Shown piece by piece: positions 21,991 through 32,472 of a stretch of 64,000 nucleotides of DNA. Each line of letters begins with the position of its first letter. Position 1 is the stretch's first letter. The translations under genes were made by a program, and so were the position numbers. The stretch comes from Sodiomyces alkalinus F11 (lineage: Eukaryota > Ascomycota > Sordariomycetes > Glomerellales > Plectosphaerellaceae): positions 875,346-939,345 of the forward strand of contig NW_021167090.1 of assembly GCF_003711515.1 (NCBI RefSeq). The letters run 5' to 3'. The notes beneath the pieces are model-generated. The model was not told where the DNA came from. It saw only the letters and a program-made list of their open reading frames with translations, and did not search any database.

Positions 21991-23034
21991 TTACAGGCAC
22001 TGAGAGTACCAGGGGTTCTGCTGCTGGCAAGTGCCCTGAGAGCAGCAGGTAGGGCCGTTCCAGCCCTGGCCGCCGCACTGGCCCCACATGCCAGAGCAGC
22101 TGCCGGAAGGAGGAGGGTTGCTAGGAGGAGGGTTGGTGGGGGGAGGGTTGGTGGGGGGAGGGTTGGTGGGAGGGGGGTTAGGGGGAGGAGGGCTGCCGCC
22201 GCCGCCGCTGACGGTGACGCGGGAGTTGCCGGCGCTGTTGTAAGCCTCGGTGGCCATGACCATGTAGTAGTGGTTGCCGAGCGGCATGCCGGCCTGGGCC
22301 CAGGCGTTGAAGAAGAAGCCGGTGTCGACGGTACCGCTGGTGCGCTGCTGGTCACGGATGGCCCAGTACTGCTGGAAGGTGGCGGTGCCATCGATGGAGG
22401 GCTGGTTGGTACGAGTGCCCTCGTACAAGCGGTAGGTCGAGCCGGCGTAGGTGACCTGGCCACGGCCCTGGGCCTGGCTGCCAGGGTTGTACTCGCCGCT
22501 TTTCGCATGTTAGTATACTGTTCCCTTTTCTCCTTTTCTCTTTTTCTCCACGGCTGGGGTGTACTTACAGCCTCTCAATGATGTAGTACTCGACGAGGGG
22601 GTTCCTGGTCCAGCCGTAGACGCAGAGGTACTAACAGATCGACGCATGTTAGCGCTAGACTTGGCCGATATCCGAGTCCGAGCACGACCCGGTGAGTCGG
22701 TGCATGTGACCGTTGGGGGCTCTCAGAAACTCACGCTGTTGCCGTTGTTCACGGGGTTGAAGTCGGCCTGGTAGGTGATGGACCGAGCGCTACCCGGGTT
22801 CCAACCCTTACCACCGACAAGGTTACCGCCGCGCTGCCACGTGACGCTGTAGGAGCCGCCGGCCAAGTTGGTGTAGGTGACGGGGGAGGCACCATCGGAC
22901 CACCACGAGTAGAACCAACCATCGTGGGTGCCCTCGGCGTTGGGGGTGACCTGGCGTTTCTCGACGACGCCCGGGGCGGCCAGGGCGCCGGAGACGGCGG
23001 TCAGGGCCGCGATGAGAGTGGTGAAGGAGACCAT
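21991..23034 (-). CDS. GH11 endo-1,4-beta-xylanase with C-terminal CBM1
   Basis: Three exons (23034-22735, 22630-22569, 22498-21991) encode 289 residues. Residues 1-19 are a signal peptide and a Kex2-type KR follows at 26-27. The GH11 domain (about 30-222) has the two catalytic glutamates in LVEYYIIE (Glu114) and [10 protein letters not shown] (Glu205). A linker of [10 protein letters not shown] pentapeptides (about 223-254) leads to a fungal cellulose-binding CBM1 at 255-289 with its Cys, Gln and aromatic pattern ([10 protein letters not shown]...NPWYSQCL). The secreted enzyme should cut xylan while tethered to cellulose. A TATA box lies about 105 bp upstream and an XlnR/Xyr1-type GGCTAAA lies about 690 bp upstream. 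Function is firm. Confidence 0.96.
22109..22183 (-). repeat. 15-bp tandem repeat coding the xylanase linker
   Basis: Five consecutive 15-bp units, each encoding a Pro-Pro-Pro-(Thr/Ser)-Asn-type pentapeptide. The middle units are near-identical at the DNA level, which favours copy-number change by slippage. Confidence 0.8.
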
Positions 23035-23139
23035 GGTGAGATTCGATGGGATCGCTGTCTTTGGGTTGGAAAGAGGCTGATCTGCAGATCTACGGTCTGA
23101 TCATTTCCTCTCAAGTCGGCCGTCGACCATCGTTCAGGT

Positions 23140-23145
23140 CTTATA
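23140..23145 (-). promoter_or_regulatory. TATA element of the xylanase gene
   Basis: TATAAG on the minus strand, 106 bp upstream of the xylanase ATG at 23034. Confidence 0.45.
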
Positions 23146-23721
23146 TTCTCGCTCGCGACGGAGGTCTACGGTCCGACGATTGCCGTCGGGAGTATGGCGT
23201 CTGTGTTGTCGCAGGCTAGCCCCATATCGAAACCCCCTTTTTGCCGTGGAAATTGTGCCTAGCCTTGGCCCCGATCCCTGCTGCCTCACCCCCATACGGG
23301 CCATACCCCATGTGACAAAGGTTGACGACGGACGAAGAAGTCTGTGAGCATGAACAGGGGGCGGCGGAGGCGCCAGCGAAAAACACTGGGGAAATTCTGG
23401 GGGAGAAAAGAAAAAGAAAATTGGAAAATAGTACCTAGGCAATTGCAGTGTCCCGTTTTGGTCGTCCATGCCTCGGTGCGGCGACAGAGACTCCTGGGGT
23501 AGAACCTGATACGTCCATGGCTGGCATGCTCGGGGGGGGGGGGGCGTCAGGGGGGAGAACAGCCGGGCACTAACCGGTTTCACTGCAACGGCATTGACCG
23601 TCTAGGGTTACATCGACATAACAGGCTGCTCTGGCTGATTTGCTTCGACTTGTCGATTCGTGTCTGGTTGATTTGTCCCCCCATGCGTCCCCCATACCCC
23701 GCGGGGACGGGTACGGGCGAT

Positions 23722-23728
23722 TTTAGCC
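23722..23728 (-). promoter_or_regulatory. XlnR/Xyr1-type site GGCTAAA upstream of the xylanase
   Basis: GGCTAAA on the minus strand matches the published XlnR/Xyr1 consensus GGCTAR and lies about 690 bp upstream of the xylanase start. A CreA-type SYGGRG match (the CCCCGCGGGG stretch) is close by at about 23697. A single 7-mer can occur by chance. Confidence 0.35.
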
Positions 23729-25384
23729 TGAAATGGAACCAAAGAACAAAAGCTTGACGTCCCGGCTCGGAGGCTTCAATGTATTGGCCGAGACTCTCGC
23801 GTTTTTTTGGGACGCACCTATACCGTACGTGGTAAAAGGTCTGCGAAAGCTCGGTGTATCCGTACTTGTGATCAAAAGAGCTTCTCTTCCCCCAGTGCCA
23901 AGTTCGTAACCCAGGACAATTACCGTGGAGGTCCCATCAAACTCTGCCCGACGGAAGGTCAGATGCGTTCCATAACTGTCATAACAGACCTACCTACTAC
24001 TCGATTCGACATTTCGAATTCACGGAACGAAAGATGCGAGAACGTGGCTGCCCATGGCTTGTTCAGCTATGTTTATCCGCCTACTACCCGGGGGCGACAA
24101 CAACGCACATGATGCGATGACTTGAAGTCTACATCCTGCCGGAAGAAATTGGAGCATGGCGGATGAATGGAATGCTGTGGCGAACCGTCCAACTCGCAGG
24201 ACAACACACACTGCCCACCGACTGGATATAGACGGGAAGCGTGGATACGGAACGTGGCGATACGAGCAAGCAGCCTCTGCTCATCTTTGGGTGGTGTAAG
24301 TCTCCAGACTGGGCTTCTGGGCTGCCTGTAGGCTGGCGCAGAGAATCAATCGACCTGGTGTCCGCGGAGAGCAAGGCCGACAGTCTTGTTTTGGCAATCT
24401 GTGGGCGCATCAAATGAGTTAGGTAAATCGATTTTCCCAAGCCGTGCGGCTCAGCATGCATGCAGCACAGACAGATAGTCTATGCGCCTTGACAAACAGA
24501 ACCAGGCCCAAGGTTCCCCGTCAGGTCCAAAGTGAGAAAACCAGACAAACGAAAAGTCGAAGACGCATAGTGAGTCTCAAAACCAGGTAAAACGAGAGCG
24601 AGAGCCGGCTACCCTAGCTACCGTACCGTACCAAACGTTGTTCTTTCGAGGTTGGACGTAATTTACCTTGTAATTACAAGTTGGGCGAATAGTTGCTAAC
24701 TGACTGCTTTGTTTGTTGTGCTTTGCTCTGCTTTGCTTTGGGTTCCGCTCAATGCATCCCGGATCCCGATGGTTCTCGATTGGGATGCGGAACCAAAGAG
24801 GGAAAGGAAGAAAAGAAGAAGGATGCAGAAGTAATAATTACCGTGAAATATTCCCGGGCGCTTGCTTGGGTAAAGGTACCTCCATGTACGAAGTACCTAC
24901 GTTGTAATTACTCCGTACGACGCGACGTGACTCCAGGTGTGACCCTGGATCACTGAGAACCGAATTATCCGGGGAATATTCCACAGTCCTTCCATTCGGG
25001 GGGTTTGAGGACCTACAACGTAACTATGGCACTGAGGAAGATTCGCTTCTTTTCTGGATTGGGTAGCCACGTGAGTGATGCGGGTTTCTACACTCCGTAT
25101 TTGAGATCTCGGATCTTGATGCTGCAGGGAACTCGGTAAATAGTTACGGCTACTACGACGGAAGGAATTGTCTACCTTAGGTACTTTTGTAATACCCTTG
25201 GTCGAGAGCATTGACACTGCCCATTCATGCAGCCAAGCACCACGACCACGACGAATACGGATAGACTCACAATTTGGCTCCGTATTCTTAGTGGATCCCA
25301 GTTCCTGCAATTTCATTCCAGGTCTGCCATCCTAGCGCAGCACCAAGTCAACTTAGGTGCCCATTCGAGCCGCATGTTCTCAAG

Positions 25385-25488
25385 GCGGGTTTAGCTCAGT
25401 TGGGAGAGCGTAGCACTGAAGACTTGCGGGGGCTTCCTCAGCAAGACAGAATATGCTAAGGTCGTGTGTTCGATCCACACAAGCCGCA
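25385..25488 (+). tRNA. tRNA-Phe (anticodon GAA) with a 31-nt intron
   Basis: The cloverleaf can be drawn completely. The parts are acceptor GCGGGTT/AAGCCGC, D-arm GCTC...GAGC, anticodon stem TAGCA/TGCTA with loop CTGAAGA (GAA at 25418-25420), variable loop AGGTC, T-arm GTGTG-TTCGATC-CACAC and discriminator A. A 31-nt intron (25422-25452) sits one base 3' of the anticodon, as in eukaryotic nuclear tRNA genes, leaving a mature length of 73 nt before CCA addition. The fifth acceptor pair is G opposite G. A T5 Pol III terminator follows. Confidence 0.93.
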
Positions 25489-25983
25489 GTCTTTTTGCAC
25501 TGTTTTGCGGTGTTGCTTTTTCTTTTAATCCTCGATCCTTCGTTTGGTCCTTTGCAACTATTTGGGGGGGCGAGGTTTTCTTTCCTTTTTCGTATTGTTT
25601 TTTGTTTTCTCGCCCAACATATATCTGACATTCACTCTCTGATTATCTATGCGAACTTGAGACGTGCACTGTGAATGTACTTTGTACTTCAGAGGTCTCC
25701 CTATTAGTCCCTTATCGAACGGGGCGGGGCCTAAGGACTGCTGGCTGTATTGAACGTCGTAAAAGCATGAGTAGGTATCTATGGTACACACTGAAATGCA
25801 AAATGGCTACTCCCAGAACCAAACAAGTATATGTAGCACGAAAGAAACGGAACAAAAAAAAATCCCACACTCATAAGGATTAATGACAGTCCGCCAGTAT
25901 CCTGGATTTCCCCATATATCTTACAGCCGCAGGTACTCGGATCCGCCATGCACATGAACCTAACGTCCATGGCTCGGCACAAT
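25489..25983. other. spacer between tRNA-Phe and cupredoxin gene end
   Basis: Only the Pol III terminator and the probable 3' UTR of the cupredoxin gene are evident. Nothing else was recognised. Confidence 0.4.
25492..25496 (+). terminator. RNA polymerase III terminator (T5)
   Basis: A run of five T starts four bases after the tRNA-Phe 3' end, the usual Pol III stop. Confidence 0.8.
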
Positions 25984-26538
25984 CTAAAACCCAGAAAGCG
26001 GGTTCGGGTTCTCAACAACCTCGCCGCCCTGCTGAATCGCCGGAATAACGCTAACACCCGTCAGAGCCGCAAGCCTCCTGTGCGCGCGAAGGTCGAAGTC
26101 CGGGCTATCAAAGTTCTGGTTGATGACCCCGACCATGCCGTTCTGGCAATGCGCGCCGTTGAGCTGCGGGCAGTAGTACCAGGTGGGCCGCCCGTCCTCC
26201 ACCACGACCTGGAACACGTTCTCGGCCTGGCCCTCCTGCACGGCGAAGTTGAAGCCGGAGTAGAAGCCCGTGCTGTTGGCCAGCGGCGTGCAGGGGTTCG
26301 CAAAGGACGACTGGGCGACGGCGTGGTTCCGCGGGAGGAAGTGCCATTCGACCACGTCGCCGACCTCGGCGACTACGTTGTCGGGGTCGAAGCGGAGGCC
26401 GCCTCTTCCGGCGACGACGGTGTGGGTCACGCCGGTGAGGGGGACGGTTCCGGAGGGGCCGGTGTGTTCGGTGGGGGTCGGCATGGCGGCGATGAGGCCG
26501 GCGAATGCGGAGAGGAGGACGATGGACTTGGCGAGCAT
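25984..26538 (-). CDS. secreted cupredoxin (plastocyanin-like) protein
   Basis: Single exon of 184 residues; the start at 26538 has ideal context (ACAAAATGC). An in-frame non-ATG extension upstream was ignored. Residues 1-18 are a signal peptide. The cupredoxin core has VVAGRGGLRFDPDNVVAEVGDVVEWHF, then NHAVAQSSF with His72, then WYYCPQLNGAHCQNGM with Cys123, His130 and Met135. These are the expected type-1 copper ligands. Cys83 and Cys131 could form a disulfide. The C-terminal 40 residues are hydrophilic and have no clear GPI tail. Fungal proteins of this type are secreted, often induced in plant-associated or developmental stages. An electron-transfer or copper-binding role is inferred from the ligands. 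Confidence 0.9.
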   Translation of the reverse strand: MLAKSIVLLSAFAGLIAAMPTPTEHTGPSGTVPLTGVTHTVVAGRGGLRFDPDNVVAEVGDVVEWHFLPRNHAVAQSSFANPCTPLANSTGFYSGFNFAVQEGQAENVFQVVVEDGRPTWYYCPQLNGAHCQNGMVGVINQNFDSPDFDLRAHRRLAALTGVSVIPAIQQGGEVVENPNPLSGF

Positions 26539-27536
26539 TTTGTCCGATTTTGGTTTGTGTGGTTGTGATTTGGTTATCGAAGATGTAGTGGTGTCGTAAA
26601 GCGTGGCGGCGATGAGATAGATGCAAGAAGACGCAATGAAAAGAAAGACCTTCAAGTCAGACGAGGCTTGACTTTCGAGGATTGAGGGATGGATTTCAAG
26701 CGTTGCTGTGGTAAATGTGTTGCACTTGAGAAGAGATCAAACGAGTCGAGAAATTGCGGCTTTTGTGTAAAAGATTTCTATGTTGTTGATGTTGATTGCG
26801 CTGATGATAACATGAATGGAGAAAAATTGAATCTGTCGAGGCCCCAACCCAGATCATTATATACGCCATGTTGTCGCCTATTTGAGACTTGGCATTGCAT
26901 TGCACAAGTTCACGACATCCGATGGTGAGCATGGCAAAATGTAAGCCGCAGTCTCACCGACCTCGACATTGCCCTTGCGCGCCGTGTAGGTGCAGGATTT
27001 CGAGCCTGGGACGAGTCTGCCTCCAAGATTCGCTTCGCCCCTAAGATTTGCTTCGCCCATTCTTAGACGCCATGGCCATGACCATGTCTATTGCTATTGG
27101 CTGCCTATTTCTATCTCTGGTATCTTGCGGGGCCATGCCAACGGTTTGTACACTAAGGTACCTAAGGTAGTTAGATGGGTACGCTCAGTTATCAAAAATA
27201 GGAGCAAAATATGACCCGTGGGCCGTGGCGGAGCGTTGCACCGGTCCGGCCCTGTAACTGGTCCCTGTGCCTTAGCATCCGTGCTAATTTTACCCAACAT
27301 CTCAGCTTACAGTCAGTCAGCATGTACACGTGTACGTGTACGATGTCGGTAATGTACTTCCTCAACGGCCAGGAATATTTCCACCCGAATAATATTTAAT
27401 CCTATTTTATTACAACCCAAATTCTCCTAGCTTTCTTTGGGTTAGGTACCTTCCCACTAGGCCACGGCGATAGAGATGTCAAACATAGACACGCGCCGCA
27501 CAACAAAACCTTACCTTGCTCTCCAAGGTAGGCCTC
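26539..27536. other. spacer, cupredoxin promoter
   Basis: This includes the cupredoxin leader and promoter at the left, and TAAGGTACCTAAGGTAG and ACGTGTACGTGTACG motifs at about 27155-27345. No gene was recognised. Confidence 0.4.
26857..26863 (-). promoter_or_regulatory. possible TATA box of the cupredoxin gene
   Basis: TATATAA on the minus strand about 320 bp before the cupredoxin ATG. This is rather far and would imply a leader of nearly 300 nt. Confidence 0.35.
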
Positions 27537-29946
27537 TCAACTGGCACTGAGCTGCGATTCTGCTAACACCTTTTTTTTTTTTTTTTTTTTTTTTTGCGAA
27601 AAATACTTCCATTTCGTCTCCGTCACCCCCTTCTCGGCCTCGCGGCGGTTGAGCCACCAGTACTGCCAGTTGGACACGCTGACGGCCAAAAACGACGCCA
27701 CGGTGAGGGCGACGATCCCCGCCCATCCTTTCGGGTACAAGGGCCCGTCCTCTTGCTGGAACAGCTGGCTGCCAATCATGGCCGCGACGTTGGCCCCCAT
27801 GATGAGCAACGCCATGGTAATCGACCGCTCTCCCGCCGACTGAGCGTTGAGTGCCATCCAGGCGCCGTTTACGGGATCTGCGATGCAACGGTTGTCAGCA
27901 AGCACGTCCTGGGGTAGATGGGTGTGGAGGGTCGGGTTGCTACTCACGCCAATTGACAGCGAAAGGAATGACCAACGTCAAAAACGCAAATCTTAATCCC
28001 GCGTTATCCGAAAAGATGAGAAGCCGATTGCCGATCTGACGAAATGTCGCGCGTTGGTAAAAAAAAATAAAAAAAAAAAAAAGTCGGCGCAGCAAGTATG
28101 GACAAGAACCGCGACCGCGGGGAAGAGTCACCGCAAAACCCATGTAGAACAAAACGCCGACAAACGCGACTGGGCCGCGCTTATCCCATTTATCCCTGTT
28201 CTCGCGTCAGCCGACAAGTTCACCCATGCGCTAGTGCTGACGCCTTCCTCTCGTTTTCACTCACGCTACGTAGCCCATGAGAAGGTTGCTGAGCAGTTGG
28301 AGCCACGAGCCGATGGACATCAGGGCGTTCGAGCGCAACCGCCCGAAGCCGAAGGAGACGACAAGCGTAGGACCGTACGACACCAAGGTCGCAGCCGGCG
28401 CCAGACCCGCGACGGTGAGGACGAGGTGAGAGATCAGTTTCCAGTTGGTGAGCTGCACCAGTGCACACGGAAACGTTAGCTTGTCGGTCGATGTTCCGTG
28501 TCCAAGAGAAGTATGGGCGACGACGGGGGAAGAGGGCCGGGAGCAGCTCACAGCATCCTTGATTTCCTTCCAGCGCATGTGCTTGTTCTTCTGGGCCTTG
28601 GTCGGGTCATCACGGAGGACGCGCGCCGTCAGGATCTGCGCCTCGCGTTCGGTGAAATAGCGGTACCCGAAAATGGAAACGGGTTCGGATGGCGACTTTG
28701 GGAAGAAGCAGATGAACGTGGCTCCCACGAAAATCGTAAAGAGGCCCTCAAGCTACGTGATGGAACACACTGTAAGTAAGACGTCCAGGGCTGACCTTGT
28801 CAAGAGCATCCGGGGAGCAGGTTGTGTGGATCGAAAACTCACGATGAAAAGCCACTGCCACCCGGCAAGCCCTTGAACACCCCGCATGTGCAATCTTACA
28901 TCTCGCTCGTCAGCTCGCTCTCTCGTCGACGAACCCGACTGGTTGAATAGGTCGCTCTGTACTCACATGCCGTAGGCAATGAGACCCGACGTGGCGTTGG
29001 CCGTCATGTTTCCGATGAAGAACCACGAGAACCGCTTACTCGTCTCGTTTCGGGTGTACCATCTCGTAATGGTGTAAAGCGCTGCGGGGATAAACCCGGA
29101 CTCGCACAATCTTAAGCCGCACGTGGAAAGTCAGTCAACCCGTCGTAGCAGAGGAATGTCAACAACAATACCACTTAGAACATGCCCCAGTAACAGCCGA
29201 GTAACCAAAAAGGCAGCGAGTCCCTTCTGGAAAGCTTGGAAAACAACAACCATGCCCCTGGAAAGCTCCTGTTAGGGACCCCGACTCTCCATACAATATT
29301 GTGCTTCTTCGGAAGAGGAGGAGAGGCGAGACTCACCATGCCACAATCTGGCATCCGATCCAAAGGCTAGGACCAACACGGTAGAGTACTAGGTTGCTTG
29401 GTATCTGAGTTCCCGGTTAGTACCGGTCTCTGTTAGGATTCACACATGAAGGTCCTTGACTCCTTGTGCAATCGGTCGATTAATGTTCTCACTTCCAAAA
29501 AGGACGATACCCAGAGACATCAAGTTCTGGCCAATGTTGAACTGATTTTGCGTGATGCCAACATCCCGAAAGAAGAAATCGGTCAAAGCATTGCCGCTGG
29601 TTTCACCGTTAGTTTTGTAAAACAAAGTCAATAGTACCAGGATAAACTGTGCGCAGGTGAACTCACATATTCCCGCGATCCATCTGCAGAACGAAGAATC
29701 CCATGATCAATAGGGGTATCACGACCAAGCCCACCCTGCACCACACACGTCCAAGTCAGTTCTTGATTCCGTCCAGCAATACCACAGTTCTATGCGTCTG
29801 GACGCTGCATGTGCTCACTTCCTAACCAGCCGTTTCTCTTCCTCGGCCGTCCATTCGATTTGATCAATATCGCTGCCGGTGTCTGGCGTCGGAGCCACAT
29901 TGTCGACCGCGCCGACCACCTCCTTTTCGAGGACCTTCTCCGACAT
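27537..29946 (-). pseudogene. allantoate permease-type MFS transporter, frameshifted
   Basis: Twelve exons can be followed: 29946-29819, 29735-29667, 29596-29493, 29404-29337, 29257-29186, 29110-28967, 28894-28843, 28752-28552, 28452-28265, 28195-28132, 28035-27948 and 27877-27537. The product matches Dal5/Tna1-type anion:cation symporters. Signatures are MDRGNIGNALTD, NQFNIGQNL, IPSNLVLYRVGPS, QAFQKGLAAFLVTRLLLG, CESGFIPAALY and FSDNAGLRFAFL, with about 12 TM helices. Exon 3 ends one base out of phase with exon 4: TTTTTGGAA before the donor holds one base too many. The fifth intron (29185-29111) must use a GC donor. The C-terminus ends in a Lys run from a 25-bp homopolymer instead of the family's usual tail. 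The substrate would be an organic anion such as allantoate or a vitamin. It is either a recent pseudogene or carries assembly errors. Confidence 0.72.
27571..27595. repeat. 25-bp T homopolymer
   Basis: An uninterrupted T25 on the plus strand. On the minus strand it reads as AAA (Lys) codons at the 3' end of the MFS gene. Its length in the assembly is unlikely to be exact. Confidence 0.85.
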
Positions 29947-31136
29947 GATTTACAGTCCGAACACAGTACAGAAGAGTTGCGGAGGCTCAAAAAGGATCAA
30001 GTATTGTGTCTTCCTCTGCGGTCTGAGTCGAGTTGATCCTGCATATCTCAACGATGACCCTCATGGCCGAGTCGCCTGGGTTTTATATTCCATTCCAGGG
30101 CGCTGGTCTTGTCGCATCGACATGACGGGACGCATTTCCGTGCCCCCAAAAGTCGCCCCTGTCGCCCTGTCCCGCGCATGGACGGGATTCTGAATAGCGC
30201 GACTTGCGACATCGTCGACTAGGACCGGTTGTAGTAATAATAAGAGTTTTCACTTGTGCCATTCAGTCAGCGGCTACTGCCGTGCCGTCCCGGGCCCTGG
30301 TCGGAATGAACCCGGAGGGGGAGCCGGACGCCAGGACGGTACTAGCGGGGTGTGATGCCATCGCGATGAGATCTCGCGCCATCCACGGCAAGGCCATGCC
30401 ACTGGGATATAGGAGCCAGTAAAACCAGTAGATCCAACAGCCCGTTGGCGACAAATCCAGAAACTTTGGACAAGCTCGGTGTCGTTTCTCTTGCAAGACG
30501 AAGCAAAAAAAGAAAAAAGGAAAAAAAGGGAAACCCCCATGGCTCATCTCGAATCACGCAAGCACATCTCCCCCGACTCGGGATTTCCCATCACCCTACA
30601 TCCCGCGTTTAATCCGAAGATTCGGAACCACGTCCCACCCGACCCCCCTGCGCGAAGAGAGTACCCCTGAGAAGGGAACCCGGCAAAGACATCCCGAGCG
30701 GAGCAAAAGACCGAATCTCAGGTTCTCATCCGGGATGACAGGGTCGAGAAGAACAACAAGGCAGACAACTCCGGTCTGATATCTCGCGTCGCCCGTGAAG
30801 CCAGGCAGCTGTGTCGGTACCCATACGCGTTGGAACTGGATTTGAGGATGCGTCAGCAAGAACTAGCTATCCAATGAACACTGCCTTCCTAACAGCTTGG
30901 ATGAACTATGCATTTCCTTTGCCCGTCATCGCATTTGACCCCTACTGGTAAAACAGGATGTCATAAAAAGCAACTGAAATGCACAAGTCAAGTGTATAGT
31001 TACACATCAACCACAATATGTGAAACAGAACAGAACTGGCCTCTTGCACCGGATGGTCCCCGGTGTCTATGGAACACAAACTCCCCAACCGCTGATAATA
31101 GTACAATCAAGTCCTGCGACGTCGGGATGGCGCCTT
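29947..31136. other. spacer, MFS promoter and frataxin 3' flank
   Basis: MFS promoter at the left and an A-rich tract at about 30505-30532. No gene was recognised. Confidence 0.4.
30081..30087 (-). promoter_or_regulatory. TATA box of the MFS transporter gene
   Basis: TATAAAA on the minus strand, 135 bp upstream of the ATG at 29946. The core promoter looks intact although the coding frame is broken. Confidence 0.5.
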
Positions 31137-31855
31137 CTAGGCACCATAGGACGACGGTTCCGGGCTGGGATCAACGTTCAGCTCCTTCATGAACACTTCA
31201 TCGAGGGTCGACCCGTCGCGGGCGTAGATCCAATTTCCCGAGGCGGTGTCCTCCTTCTCGTTCTGGCCCTCGCCCAGGACAACCCAGTCGTAGCGCTTGG
31301 GGCCGGAGATGGGGGACGAGAGCCAGATCTGTTTATTAAACGGCTGTTTGTTGAGCACATAGGTCCCTATTTCTGGGACAGTCAAGGTGAGAACACCATT
31401 CTATTACGAGTTCATATGTCAGCGAGGGATGCCCTGATCATTCAAAAGAGAAGGGATATGGACGGGGGAAGACGAACAGCGTATTCGACATCTAGACCTT
31501 CGCGCACTTCCTGCAGGTCTTCCAGCTTGGTCACCACGACGTCAAGGTATGTGTCGGCCAGTTCATGGTATTGGCCCTCGGTGAGCGTGGCGACGTTCTT
31601 GTGTACTTCGGTCTCTGCAGGTTCGTCTTTTCTCCGGGGCTCGTCGGTGTCAGGCATTATGCCGCGGGCCGTCTTGGACGTTGTGGTGAGGAATCTCCGG
31701 CTCTGGATGGTAAACGGCTTCGTGGGACGGAGACAGCTGTGGGTGTTGGAAAGAAGCGATCTCCTTGACGACGTAGCTGAGGAAGGGGCAGCAGAGGGGA
31801 GACGGAGGCTGCGGATAACAGCTCGAGACATGCCGGAGACAGCGGCGCGGGTCAT
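31137..31855 (-). CDS. YFH1: frataxin, mitochondrial
   Basis: Two exons (31855-31478 and 31400-31137) give 213 residues. The intron has a GTTCGT donor and TAG acceptor. The start at 31855 begins an Arg/Ser-rich, acid-free stretch of about 80 residues typical of a mitochondrial presequence. An in-frame non-ATG extension was ignored. The frataxin fold follows: an acidic helix ([21 protein letters not shown]), then [38 protein letters not shown] (the strand-3 surface that binds the Fe-S assembly complex), and a C-terminal helix LDEVFMKEL. Role: iron delivery or activation of the cysteine desulfurase-ISCU complex in the mitochondrial matrix. It is divergent from the AP-3 sigma gene with a 617-bp shared upstream region. 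Confidence 0.95.
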
Positions 31856-32472
31856 GGTGGGCTTGGTTCTGATGGTTTTCAAGCGAAGCGGGAAGACGAG
31901 AGGTGACGAAATGAATATCGTGTGGTCGCGGATTAAAGTGAAGGGACGAATGAAGACGGGCCGGCGTTGAATTGACAACGAGAAACGCTGAGGGGTTGAG
32001 AGTGGAGGGGAGAGATGGGATATGGGATACGGAGAAGAGGTGGCCCGGTGGGAGGAAGAGGGAAGAAAGTGCGCCGGGTGGTCTTTCCCAAGTTCCCCAC
32101 ATTCTGGGAAGCTTCGGGATCTGAGCACCAAAGCAAGCAATGACGGGAGCTTGGTGTCTCCACAACCTGGTGGTACCGAGTACTCTGTGCATGCGCCGGG
32201 TAACTGATTACGTAGATAGGTAGTTGTACATGTACGGAGTAAGTATTAATTGTACCAGCTACCTCTGGATGACTAACCACAAATACCACACCAATCCCGC
32301 CAATCGTCAATCGTTCTCTTTGGGCGGACTCCCGCAAACCTGAGATGGTCTATCTACGTCGCAGACGAGGCTGTCAGAATTCCCAGACACATACTCCGTA
32401 GGAAGCGAAAAGAATTACAAGGAGACAAACCAAACCCCGAGACACGGTCATGGTGTACCACGCATCGCTATC
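31856..32472. promoter_or_regulatory. shared promoter region, frataxin / AP-3 sigma
   Basis: A 617-bp spacer between divergent start codons. It contains a purine-rich stretch near 31990-32070 and TACGGAGTA-type motifs at about 32235 and 32391. No clear TATA box was seen, in line with housekeeping promoters. Confidence 0.45.

Larger units (their letters stand above)
23035..25384. other. 2.35-kb spacer, xylanase promoter to tRNA gene
   Basis: This holds the xylanase promoter, a G14 homopolymer at about 23532-23545 and several TACTCCGTA or GGTACCT-type motifs (about 24876-24910, 25095, 25178). A few open frames without family resemblance are present. No gene was recognised. Confidence 0.4.
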
